Assembly: GCA_905200615.1 (NCBI GenBank)
Contig: CAJKLB010000008.1
Location: 9,611-73,610 of the forward strand
Direction: 5' to 3'
Length of the DNA stretch: 64,000 nt
DNA from: an uncultured Selenomonadales bacterium
GTDB taxonomy: Bacteria; Bacillota; Clostridia; Christensenellales; QALW01
Of the stretch, positions 1-8,081 are shown piece by piece (positions within the stretch are counted from its first letter, which is position 1; the number at the start of each line of letters is the position of its first letter). The position numbers were made by a program, and so were the translations under genes. Under the pieces are notes generated by a model. That model was not told the DNA's origin, made no database searches, and saw only the letters and a program-made list of their open reading frames with translations.

Positions 1-1259
1 TTATTGACACCGGAAAGCCCAAGTGCAGTGAAAATTGTTCACCGGCTTGTGATTGCGGCAAGTATCTTGAGATATGGAACGATGTGTTTATGCAGTATAA
101 CCGCAACGCAGACGGTACGCTGACGCCGCTGGTAAAAAAGAATGTGGATACCGGTATGGGCCTGGAACGGACGATCGCTGTACTGCAAGGAGTAAAATCG
201 GTATATGATACGGATCTATTTACCTCGTCTCTTGCAAAAATCGCGGAGCTTTCCGGCAAAACGTATGGCAGTAGTGATGAAGTGACCAAAGCGTTCCGTG
301 TCATTGCCGATCATATCCGTACAGCTACGTTTATCTTGGGCGATCCTAAGGCGGTTTCCCCCAGCAATGTGGATCAGGGTTATGTGCTGCGCAGATTGAT
401 CCGCCGTGCGATTCGCTTTGCCGGCCAGTTGGAAATGCCTACGTATTCGATTATCGAAATTGCAAAGGTCTATATTGAACAATATAAGTCTGTATATCCG
501 GAATTGGAATTGCACAGTGATTTTGTGATTGAACAGCTGAAACTGGAGGAGGAACGTTTTACCAGAACGCTGAAGCAGGGCTTGCGAGAGTTTGAAAAAG
601 TAGCTGCGCAGATGAGCCGTGAGGGAAAAACGGTGATTGACGGCAGCACGACGTTCCATTTGTACGATACTTTTGGATTTCCGCCTGAAATTACTGCGGA
701 AATGGCTAAGGAAAAGGGATATAGCGTAGATATGGAGGGCTTCTCCGAATGCTTTAAAGAACATCAGAAAAAATCCTCACAGGGCTCTGAGCAAAGGTTT
801 AAAGGCGGTTTGGCGGAACAAACAGAAGAAACGGCAAGACTGCATACTGCCACTCATCTTTTGCATGCGGCGCTGCGTAAGGTGCTTAAAGATCCCGATG
901 TGGCGCAAAAGGGAAGTAATATTACCAGTGAACGTCTGCGTTTTGACTTTACGTTCGGCCGTAAGATGACGAAAGAAGAATTGGATGAGGTGGAAAAACT
1001 TGTAAATGATGCGATTCAGGCAGATGTAGAAATCGTTTGTGAACAGATGCCGCTGGAGGAAGCAAAGGCGTCGGGAGCCATTGGTTTGTTTGAAAATAAA
1101 TACGATTCTATGGTAAAGGTATATACTATGGGGGGGTTTTCCAAAGAAATCTGCGGCGGCCCGCATGCGGCGAGAACCGGTGAATTGGGAAAATTCCGGA
1201 TTGTAAAAGAGGAAAGCTCTTCAGCAGGTGTTCGCCGAATCAAAGCTGTATTGGAGTAA
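1..1259 (+). CDS. alaS: Alanine--tRNA ligase, 3' part of gene, lacks C-Ala domain
   Basis: Charges tRNA-Ala and edits mischarged tRNA. The gene enters from upstream of the window; the frame is open from base 3, reading CGKYLEIWNDVFMQYNR ahead of the first ATG at 84, so that ATG is internal. Visible parts are the class II motif 3 (GMGLER), the tRNA-recognition helical region, and the editing domain with HxxxH (HTATH) and CGGPH zinc ligands; the usual CGGTH is CGGPH here. The protein stops at GVRRIKAVLE, right after the editing core, where ordinary bacterial AlaRS continues for roughly 250 residues of DHHA1/C-Ala domain. No frameshift is visible at the end and the next gene follows in 5 bases, so this looks like a natural short AlaRS form, not a break. 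Confidence 0.93.
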   Translation, partial: IDTGKPKCSENCSPACDCGKYLEIWNDVFMQYNRNADGTLTPLVKKNVDTGMGLERTIAVLQGVKSVYDTDLFTSSLAKIAELSGKTYGSSDEVTKAFRVIADHIRTATFILGDPKAVSPSNVDQGYVLRRLIRRAIRFAGQLEMPTYSIIEIAKVYIEQYKSVYPELELHSDFVIEQLKLEEERFTRTLKQGLREFEKVAAQMSREGKTVIDGSTTFHLYDTFGFPPEITAEMAKEKGYSVDMEGFSECFKEHQKKSSQGSEQRFKGGLAEQTEETARLHTATHLLHAALRKVLKDPDVAQKGSNITSERLRFDFTFGRKMTKEELDEVEKLVNDAIQADVEIVCEQMPLEEAKASGAIGLFENKYDSMVKVYTMGGFSKEICGGPHAARTGELGKFRIVKEESSSAGVRRIKAVLE

Positions 1260-1264
1260 TTTAT

Positions 1265-1876
1265 ATGAAAATCGTTTATTTTGGGCATTCCTGCTTTCGT
1301 TTGGAACATGAGGGATATTCGCTTGTTATCGATCCGTTTCGGGATGTTCGCGGATATGCCGATGTTCATACCACCGCGGATATGGTGCTTTGCAGTCATG
1401 ACCATTTTGATCACGCGGCGGTTTCGGGTGTGAAATATAAGGCAAGCGGTCGGAAAAACCCATTCGGAATTACTATGATGCAGACCTTTCATGATGATGT
1501 GCACGGTCAAAAACGCGGAGAGAATTTGGTGCATATTATAACGTGCTGCGGTAAGACAATTGTGTATTTGGGGGATTTAGGACATATGCTCAGTGAAGAG
1601 CAATTGAAGCATATTCGGCAATGCGATTGTCTGATGATTCCGATCGGCGGCGTATATACGATTGATTCCGATCAGGCATGGCAGTTGATTGAACAGGTAA
1701 ATCCGCGTATTGTTATTCCTATGCATTATAAAAACGGAAAGTATGGACTTGAAAATATTGGCGGTTTGGCGGAATTTTTAACGCATTCCAATCGAAAGAT
1801 AGCGGTTATCACGCAAACGGCGTTTACATTGCCGGAAGAGAATCATTTGCTTTTGGTTCCGACGGTAAAAGAATGA
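1265..1876 (+). CDS. Metallo-beta-lactamase fold hydrolase, UlaG-like/UPF0173 type
   Basis: 203 aa. The start is ATG 1265 with GGAG eight bases upstream. The metal-binding signature HDHFDH follows an N-terminal GHSCFRLE strand, with later GDLGH and the HYKNG region supplying further ligands: the small cytosolic MBL layout of UlaG (L-ascorbate-6-phosphate lactonase) and its many uncharacterised relatives. The substrate cannot be deduced. It starts 5 bases after alaS and its stop overlaps the upstream edge of the GH78-like gene's ribosome binding region, so it is probably cotranscribed with both. Confidence 0.85.
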   Translation: MKIVYFGHSCFRLEHEGYSLVIDPFRDVRGYADVHTTADMVLCSHDHFDHAAVSGVKYKASGRKNPFGITMMQTFHDDVHGQKRGENLVHIITCCGKTIVYLGDLGHMLSEEQLKHIRQCDCLMIPIGGVYTIDSDQAWQLIEQVNPRIVIPMHYKNGKYGLENIGGLAEFLTHSNRKIAVITQTAFTLPEENHLLLVPTVKE

Positions 1877-1890
1877 AAGGAGATATAAAT

Positions 1891-4170
1891 ATGTTTTTTA
1901 AAAAAGCTGTGCCTGTATGGGCCAAAGAACTTACCAGTGACAGAAATATTATGCTTTGCTTTGAAACAGAATTTGATTATGCGGGAAAACAAGCGCGTAT
2001 CCATATTGCGGCCGATACCTTGTATCGTATGTATGTTAACGGTGAATTTGTATTTTACGGTCCGCAGCGCTGCGGAAGAGGCTGGTGGCGCGTGGATGAA
2101 CTGGATATTACCGCAAAGTTGAAAAAAGGGAAAAATACGGTTTGTATCCAGGTAATTAATTACGGCGTTTGTTCTTTTCAGTATATTAAACAGCCCGGAT
2201 TTTTACAGGCGGAAATTACAATTGACGGTGTTGTGACTGCCGCTACGGATATAAACGGTGATTTTAAGGTAAAAAGAGACTTATCAAAAATACAGGTGAT
2301 TGAACGTTATTCTTATCAGCGTCCCTTTGTAGAGGGATGGCGTTTTCCGGCGGAATATTCCGATGAACTGCAGTTAACGAATGTAGAGGGCATCAGGCTT
2401 TGCGGGCGTACGGCACCGTTGCCGGAATTTAAAATTGATTGCCCTGTAAAAATGATTTGCGAAGGAACAGCACTGCTTCCGGAACAGTATGAAGTAGGCG
2501 ATTCCGATCGCTTTGAAAATCCGGAAGAATTGGATTTTAGCTTTCCGCTTGAAGATCTTCCTGTACTTTATCGCAAGCATGAGTCTGATATGCGTGTTTT
2601 GCGGCAAACAGAATGCGATCATGAAATTTCAGAGACCTATACCTTTGCATTAAAAGAAAATGAATATCAGGGATTCCGTTTTCAACGGGAAAATACCGGC
2701 TTTATCATTTGCAATTTTGAATGCGAAGAAGACGCGGTTGTATATTTTATTTTTGATGAGATCCTTGTGGACGGAAAAATTCATCCGGCACAGCACAGCT
2801 CCGGTACATGCAATTTGATTCCTCTTTATTTGAAGAGAGGAAAGCATCATTTTATGGCAGTTGAGCCGATGTCAATGCAGTATTTAAAAGTGCAGTGTGT
2901 GAAAGGCAGCGTAAAAGTAAGCGGCCTTTCCCTGATGGAATATGTAAATCCTGAGGCAAAAAAGGCTTTGTTTGAAAGCAGTGATGAAGCCATCAACCGT
3001 ATTTACGCCGCGGCAGTGAATACTTTCGCGCAGAATTCCGTGGATATTTTTATGGACTGTCCTTCCCGTGAACGGGCCGGATGGCTGTGCGACAGCTTTT
3101 TTACCGCCAGGGTGGAGAAAGATCTTACGGGAGACTCTAAAGTAGAAAAAGGATTTTTAGAAAACTTTTTTATTGCAACGGAATTTCCCCGTATTCCGGA
3201 CGGAATGCTGCCGATGTGTTATCCTTCTGATGAGTTGTCGGCATCGTTTATTCCCAATTGGGCAATGTTTTTGGTAATAGAGCTGGAGGAATATATTCAG
3301 CGTACCGGGGATACGGAGATGGCAGAAGCGGCCAAAGACCGATTGTATAAGCTGGAAAAATATTTCTGTAAATTTCTTAACGCTGATGGCTTGCTGGAAA
3401 AACTGGATGGCTGGGTATTTGTAGAATGGTCACAGGCTAATCAGTGGGTGCAGGATGTAAATTTCCCCTCAAACATGATGTATTATGCTATGCTCAAAGC
3501 AATGGCGAGAATGTATGAGGATAAGGCCTTAGAAACAAAGGCAGAAAAAATCAAAGAAACGATTCTTCGCCTTTCCTTTAACGGTACATTTTTCCGAGAC
3601 CATATGGTATATAGCAATGGCTGCCTTACCGTTCCGGAAGATATTACGGAGGTTTGCCAGTATTATGCATTTTTTACCGGTATTGCCGATAAAGAGAATT
3701 TCGGTGAGCTGCTGAAAATTATTGCCGATGATTTCGGCGCGGGACATAAGTGCACAAAAACACATCCCGAAGTATATCCGGCTAATGCGTTTATCGGAAA
3801 TTATTTGCGTATGGAAGTACTTTCGCAAAATGGGTATCGGGGCAGAATTATGGATGAAATCAAAGATTATTTTGATTATATGGCTCTGCTGACCGGAACA
3901 CTTTGGGAAAATGATAATGCTCATGCCAGCTGTAACCATGGGTTCGCATCTCATGTTGTGCGCCTGATTTTCCGTGATTGCTTGGGAATTGAGCGCATTG
4001 ATGAAACGCATAAAATCATATATCTAAATAATGATTTTAAAGCGCCGGAAAATGTAAAAGCCGTGCTGCCGATGAAGAACGGAAGTATTAAGGTAACGAT
4101 TTCTTCCGGTGCGCGTAAGGTGGAAATAACAGGAGATTATAAGCTGGGAAATGAACAACGCGATACATAA
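1891..4170 (+). CDS. GH78-like alpha-L-rhamnosidase family protein
   Basis: 759 aa from ATG 1891, chosen because AAGGAGA lies just upstream; an in-frame ATG at 1873 would place that Shine-Dalgarno inside the coding region. The N-terminal half is beta-rich (YVNGEFVFYGPQR, a lectin-like fold). The second half is the helical six-hairpin barrel with the GH78-like motif DCPSRERAGWLCDS and a C-terminal LWENDNAHASCNHGFASH segment, which matches the TLWE...NHG signature of GH78. No signal peptide or anchor is present, so it should act in the cytoplasm on imported rhamnosides or related glycosides. Family assignment rests on motifs; substrate specificity is unknown. Confidence 0.75.
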   Translation: MFFKKAVPVWAKELTSDRNIMLCFETEFDYAGKQARIHIAADTLYRMYVNGEFVFYGPQRCGRGWWRVDELDITAKLKKGKNTVCIQVINYGVCSFQYIKQPGFLQAEITIDGVVTAATDINGDFKVKRDLSKIQVIERYSYQRPFVEGWRFPAEYSDELQLTNVEGIRLCGRTAPLPEFKIDCPVKMICEGTALLPEQYEVGDSDRFENPEELDFSFPLEDLPVLYRKHESDMRVLRQTECDHEISETYTFALKENEYQGFRFQRENTGFIICNFECEEDAVVYFIFDEILVDGKIHPAQHSSGTCNLIPLYLKRGKHHFMAVEPMSMQYLKVQCVKGSVKVSGLSLMEYVNPEAKKALFESSDEAINRIYAAAVNTFAQNSVDIFMDCPSRERAGWLCDSFFTARVEKDLTGDSKVEKGFLENFFIATEFPRIPDGMLPMCYPSDELSASFIPNWAMFLVIELEEYIQRTGDTEMAEAAKDRLYKLEKYFCKFLNADGLLEKLDGWVFVEWSQANQWVQDVNFPSNMMYYAMLKAMARMYEDKALETKAEKIKETILRLSFNGTFFRDHMVYSNGCLTVPEDITEVCQYYAFFTGIADKENFGELLKIIADDFGAGHKCTKTHPEVYPANAFIGNYLRMEVLSQNGYRGRIMDEIKDYFDYMALLTGTLWENDNAHASCNHGFASHVVRLIFRDCLGIERIDETHKIIYLNNDFKAPENVKAVLPMKNGSIKVTISSGARKVEITGDYKLGNEQRDT

Positions 4171-4897
4171 TAAGGATTATTATTTACGAGCTTCTGATTT
4201 TGATACCTTCAGAAATCTGCAGCCTGCCGCCGTATTGGATTTGTTTCAGGATGCCGCGGGGGAACATGCGCAAAAGCTGAAAGTAGATTATGATCAAATG
4301 ATTTTGCGAAATATGATGTGGGTAATTGTCAGAGTGAAGTATCGGATACTGCAAAAAGTCAAAATGTATCAAAGAGTGAATGTGGTTACTTGGCCGCATC
4401 CAAATAGACGGCTTGATTTTCAAAGAGATTATTTGATACGAGACGAAAACGGAAGTCCCGTTGTAAAGGGGACCTCCCAATGGGCACTGATGGACAGCAG
4501 AACCCGAAAGCTTGTTTTGGCGCGGGATATTTACGGAGAAATCGATTCTTTTTGTGAAGAGAATACTTTTGCGGAAAAATTTTTGAAGGTTCCGGATTTT
4601 GAAGAAGCGGATCCGGGATATCCGGTGATGAGCGGATATACTGACTTGGATATCAATGGACATGTAAACAATATTAAATATGCCAATTATGCTTTAAATG
4701 CTGTAAATCTTGCACCGGACCAGGAAATTGAAGAATTTCAGATTGATTATCATAAAGAAGTTCTTAACCATACGGCACTTGATGTATTTATACAGCAAGG
4801 GGAAAAGCAGATCTTGGTAAAAGGAAAAAACAGTGCAGGAGACAGTATGTTTTCTTGCCGTATTGAATTAAAGAATGTCGAGCGGCAGAAAATATAA
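4151..4897 (+). CDS. Acyl-ACP thioesterase (FatA/FatB-like, double hotdog)
   Basis: 248 aa. The ATG lies 20 bases inside the 3' end of the GH78-like gene, suggesting translational coupling. Two hotdog domains are visible: an N-terminal one (residues about 8-130, WVIVRVKYRI, VNVVTWPHPNRRLDFQRDY) and a C-terminal one beginning at the DLDINGHVNNIKYANYALN motif, which carries the conserved Asn/His of bacterial and plant acyl-ACP thioesterases. It would release free fatty acids from acyl-ACP. Why it is joined to a glycosidase and alaS is not clear. Confidence 0.85.
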   Translation: MNNAIHNKDYYLRASDFDTFRNLQPAAVLDLFQDAAGEHAQKLKVDYDQMILRNMMWVIVRVKYRILQKVKMYQRVNVVTWPHPNRRLDFQRDYLIRDENGSPVVKGTSQWALMDSRTRKLVLARDIYGEIDSFCEENTFAEKFLKVPDFEEADPGYPVMSGYTDLDINGHVNNIKYANYALNAVNLAPDQEIEEFQIDYHKEVLNHTALDVFIQQGEKQILVKGKNSAGDSMFSCRIELKNVERQKI

Positions 4898-4915
4898 ATG
4901 AAAAATCTTTGTTTA

Positions 4916-4963
4916 TTTGATATGCACTCCAAAAGTTGTACACTTTAGGAGGTGCATATCAAA
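4916..4963. repeat. Long inverted repeat after the thioesterase gene
   Basis: Arms 4916-4927 (TTTGATATGCAC) and 4952-4963 pair perfectly over 12 bp, extended by TCC/GGA (4928-4930 with 4948-4950) across a one-base bulge. The loop contains the near-palindrome AAAGTTGTACACTTT. There is no T-run after the right arm, so a simple intrinsic terminator is not certain; it may be a processing stem or an operator. Confidence 0.6.
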
Positions 4964-5080
4964 AAATAAGAATACGGTTCCATTTTGAAAGCAATAGAAT
5001 TTTCCCGGAAAAATCGATCATATTTCATTCTGATTCAAAAACTATTTTACTCCGCTTATAGGCTTTTTCAGTAACATAAA

Positions 5081-5116
5081 AGAATGGTAGGAATAAGCAC
5101 CTACCATTCTTGTTTA
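5081..5116. terminator. Bidirectional intrinsic terminator between thioesterase and spoIVA
   Basis: Perfect 11-bp arms AGAATGGTAGG (5081-5091) and CCTACCATTCT (5100-5110) around an 8-base loop, followed by TGTTTA on the plus strand; the minus strand reads TTTATG after the stem. It lies between convergent genes and could serve both. Confidence 0.7.
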
Positions 5117-5162
5117 TATGAACGATATGATTTTACCGGCGGTGTAACTTTTATAAAGCGGT

Positions 5163-6638
5163 TTAGAGGAGAATGCAGATCAATCCGCCGCCGCCGTCAT
5201 TTACGATCCGTTCCATCGTACGCTGCATTTTTGCCTGAGCTTCCATCGGCATATTGGCAAGCTTGGTTTCCAAACCTTCCATAACCAGTTCATGCAGGCT
5301 TTTGCCGAACATATTGCTTTCCCATATTCTTGTAGGATCGTTTTCAAATTCACTCATTAAATATTTTACCAGCTCTTCGCTTTGTTTTTCGCTGCCTACA
5401 ATGGGATTTACTTCTGTATTGATTTTTACCTGCATCAGGTGCAAGCTGGGTGCGCTGGCTTTCAGCTTGATACCGCAATGTCCGCCGCGGCGTACAATTT
5501 CAGGTTCTTCCAGCGTCATTTCCTCCATAGAGGGTGAAACTACACCGTACCCGGTAGCACGTACCTGTTCTAAGGCCTCGGCGATACGGTCATATTCTTT
5601 CTTTGCGCGAATTAAATCCCGCATCAGGGCGATTAAGTGATAGTCACCTTTTATTTCACAGCCGCATTCTTCTCCTAAGGTTTTGTAGAACAGATCCGGC
5701 TTTACTTCAAGGTTGTAAGATACTGCGCCTTCGCCCAGCATTACCTGATCCAGGGAAAGACTGTGGACATTCTCACTGTTTTCAAATCCGGACAGAAGGG
5801 TAGTATAGTCGCGCATTTTGACAACCTCATCGCTGAAGGAAAGGGTGGAAAGAATTTCCTGCATCAGCGGATGCTCTGCCGGAAGAGCCTGAATCCAGGT
5901 AGGAATTCTAACGCGCATCTCGCGCAGAGGAAATTCAAAGAGTACACGCTCTAAGATCGCCTGAATATCGGAAAGCTCCATTTGGGATACATCTGACGGA
6001 ATTACGGGAATACCGTATTTTTCTTCTAAAGCCAGCTGCAGCTTTTGAGTATCCACAGAGTAGGGCTCGGTAGTATTCAAGATTACGATAAACGGCTTGC
6101 CCAAAGATTTCAGCTCATGGATAACCCGTTCTTCGGCATCAATATAGCTGCTGCGCGGAATACCGGTAAAACTTCCGTCGCAAGTTACAACAATTCCGAT
6201 TGTGCTGTGATCACGGATTACTTTTTGCGTGCCGATTTCAGCGGCTCGCTCAAAAGGCATTTCTTCTTCAGACCACGGGGTGCGCACCATACGGGGCATA
6301 TCGTCTTCTGTGTGACCGAGAATACCGTCAATCAGATATCCTACGCAGTCAACAAGCCTTACATTAAAAGCGGTGTGCTCATCCAAATCAATCTTTACTG
6401 CTTCGTTGGGAACGAATTTAGGCTGGGTAGTCATAATAGTTTTTCCGCTGGCACTTTGCGGAAGTTCATCCATGGTGCGTATTTTTTCATTCTCATCGTC
6501 GATGTTGGGCAGAACCTGAAGATCCATGAACTTTTTGATAAAGGTGGATTTTCCGCTTCTGACAGGACCCACTACGCCAATATAAATATCACCGTTCGTA
6601 CGCTGGGAAATATCTTTGTATAAATCAAATTGTTCCAC
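5163..6638 (-). CDS. spoIVA: Stage IV sporulation protein A (spore coat morphogenetic ATPase)
   Basis: 491 aa. SpoIVA is made in the mother cell, polymerises on the outer forespore membrane using ATP hydrolysis and forms the basement layer of the coat. The protein shows the family start (MEQFDLYKDISQRTNGDIYIGVVG), Walker A GPVRSGKS at residues 24-31, a GTPase-like core, a central alpha/beta domain and the conserved C-terminal region (NEVNPIVGSEKQSEELVKYL and the terminal ICILL). The start is GTG at 6638, with AGGAGG seven bases upstream; an ATG one base out of register at 6640 is not in frame. Length matches the family (about 490 aa). It is direct evidence of endospore formation. Confidence 0.97.
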   Translation of the reverse strand: MEQFDLYKDISQRTNGDIYIGVVGPVRSGKSTFIKKFMDLQVLPNIDDENEKIRTMDELPQSASGKTIMTTQPKFVPNEAVKIDLDEHTAFNVRLVDCVGYLIDGILGHTEDDMPRMVRTPWSEEEMPFERAAEIGTQKVIRDHSTIGIVVTCDGSFTGIPRSSYIDAEERVIHELKSLGKPFIVILNTTEPYSVDTQKLQLALEEKYGIPVIPSDVSQMELSDIQAILERVLFEFPLREMRVRIPTWIQALPAEHPLMQEILSTLSFSDEVVKMRDYTTLLSGFENSENVHSLSLDQVMLGEGAVSYNLEVKPDLFYKTLGEECGCEIKGDYHLIALMRDLIRAKKEYDRIAEALEQVRATGYGVVSPSMEEMTLEEPEIVRRGGHCGIKLKASAPSLHLMQVKINTEVNPIVGSEKQSEELVKYLMSEFENDPTRIWESNMFGKSLHELVMEGLETKLANMPMEAQAKMQRTMERIVNDGGGGLICILL

Positions 6639-6673
6639 ATTTATTCCTCCTTACCGTTTTTGCTGCACATTAA

Positions 6674-6702
6674 CTACTATGAAGAGTGAAAATAAAATAT
6701 TA
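6674..6702 (-). promoter_or_regulatory. Possible sigma-E promoter of spoIVA
   Basis: On the minus strand TAATATT (6696-6702) matches the sigma-E -35 pattern KMATATT. After 14 bases comes CATAGTAG (6674-6681), a partial match to the -10 consensus CATACANT. Position 36 bases before the GTG start and known sigma-E control of spoIVA in Bacillus subtilis support the reading. Confidence 0.45.
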
Positions 6703-7049
6703 CAAAAAACTTGTTGTCAAGGGAGAATTTTCTGTTTTGCGTTTTTTTGCAAGGGAGAAAGTATCTTCAGTTTATCAAAAAAATGAAAATTTTTATTCTG
6801 CGGCCGAATCATTTGCACGGAATCATAAAATATGTGATTAAAAGGATTAGCAAGAACAAACAGTTTAAAGCGTATAGAATAAAGGAAAAATATTATTGTC
6901 AGTATATTTTATGCTGCTTTTCAGAATGATAGTTTCAACGTTTCAAAAATATTTTATAGCTTTTTTTACTTCATATGGCTTGCACCGCACGCGAGATTGA
7001 ACACTCAAAAATCAATATAATATTGAAAACGACGATATAAAAAATCAAA
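6703..7049. other. AT-rich intergenic region
   Basis: About 350 bases between spoIVA and the oxidoreductase pair with no convincing gene. An open stretch at 6711-6929 encodes FILRPNHLHGIIKYVI, which resembles the HUH motif of Y1 transposases over a few residues but nothing else of that family. No other element is seen. Confidence 0.4.
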
Positions 7050-7080
7050 CCCTGTCTTCTTATTGAAAACAGGGCTTTTC
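7050..7080 (-). terminator. Terminator of the oxidoreductase pair
   Basis: CCCTGT (7050-7055) pairs with ACAGGG (7069-7074), with further A-T pairs inside. Read on the minus strand the stem is followed by TTTGATTTTTTAT. It lies about 50 bases after the stop of the 7131-8081 gene. Confidence 0.6.
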
Positions 7081-7130
7081 TTTGGACAGAATCCGTTTTG
7101 ATTACTGTAAATTTTAGCTACTTGCAGTTT

Positions 7131-8081
7131 TCATTTTTTTATGCCGTATGCTCCTTCCATCATCTGCGTTAAGCGAATTGCTTCCCGTATGCCGCAGCCT
7201 TCCGGCATTTCTCCGGAGAGAAAACTTACAATGGGCAGCGGCAAATCCGGTTCCGCTTCCACAGCGGTCACCGTTCCATTGGTTGCAGCGGTCACTTTTT
7301 CTATACCGTTTCCGGCAACAAACCGTACAAATCCTTTATCGCCGCCAACTTCCAGAATGCGGGGAGAACCATAGGAAACAAAACCCGTTTCGTTTACCGC
7401 AAGGGCACCGTCAGCGTAGGTCATGACGGTAACGGCATTATCCTCCACACGGTCGGTGTTCTTTCTGTTTGCGTCCCAAACCGTAAAAGAAGATTGATAC
7501 TTTTGCGGCAGACCTAAAAACCAATCAATCAGATACATACCGTGAGCGCCCAGATCAATCATGGCACCGCCGCCGCATGACATTCGGCTGTAAAAATGCT
7601 CGGGAAGCCAGTCTCCTGTGCTTCCGTTATGGCAGTTGCGGAACCGGACAAAATTGAGTCTGCCCAGTTCTCCGCTTTCCGCCAGCTTTTTTACGGCACG
7701 GATCTCACCATAGGTTTTTTGCACAAAGGAGATTACAAAACGAACGCCGTTTTCCTCTACAGCTCGCTGGACACGCAGACAGTCTTCCAGCGTAAGCGCC
7801 AGTACTTTTTCGGTAAAAATATCTTTTTTTGCTTGGGCAAGACGCACCATATACTCCGCATGGGAATCCGAAGAACTGCAGACAATTACTGCATCGGCAT
7901 CACTTTGCAAAAGCGCTTCAAAAGAAGGAAAGCACGGCAGATTATATTTTTTTAAAAAATCTGTGCGCAGGGTTTCGTTCTCTTCATAAAAACCAATGAC
8001 TTCAACATTTTTTGCTTCCAACGCCTTTTGGGTATAATCCGCCGCATGCACGTGCCAAACACCGCAGATTGCTGCTTTCAT
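7131..8081 (-). CDS. Gfo/Idh/MocA family oxidoreductase
   Basis: 316 aa. The N-terminal Rossmann domain opens MKAAICGVWHVHAADY, a slightly divergent GxGxxG, with VIVCSSSDSH and the EKVLALT strand (EKP-like, with V in place of P) before a GFO_IDH_MocA C-terminal domain (GGGAMIDLGAHGMYLIDWFLG). Such enzymes oxidise or reduce sugars, inositols or sugar acids with NAD(P). The start overlaps the stop of the upstream paralogue by four bases (ATGA), so the two form one operon. The divergence in the lysine-containing EKP motif leaves substrate and even activity open. Confidence 0.85.
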   Translation of the reverse strand: MKAAICGVWHVHAADYTQKALEAKNVEVIGFYEENETLRTDFLKKYNLPCFPSFEALLQSDADAVIVCSSSDSHAEYMVRLAQAKKDIFTEKVLALTLEDCLRVQRAVEENGVRFVISFVQKTYGEIRAVKKLAESGELGRLNFVRFRNCHNGSTGDWLPEHFYSRMSCGGGAMIDLGAHGMYLIDWFLGLPQKYQSSFTVWDANRKNTDRVEDNAVTVMTYADGALAVNETGFVSYGSPRILEVGGDKGFVRFVAGNGIEKVTAATNGTVTAVEAEPDLPLPIVSFLSGEMPEGCGIREAIRLTQMMEGAYGIKK

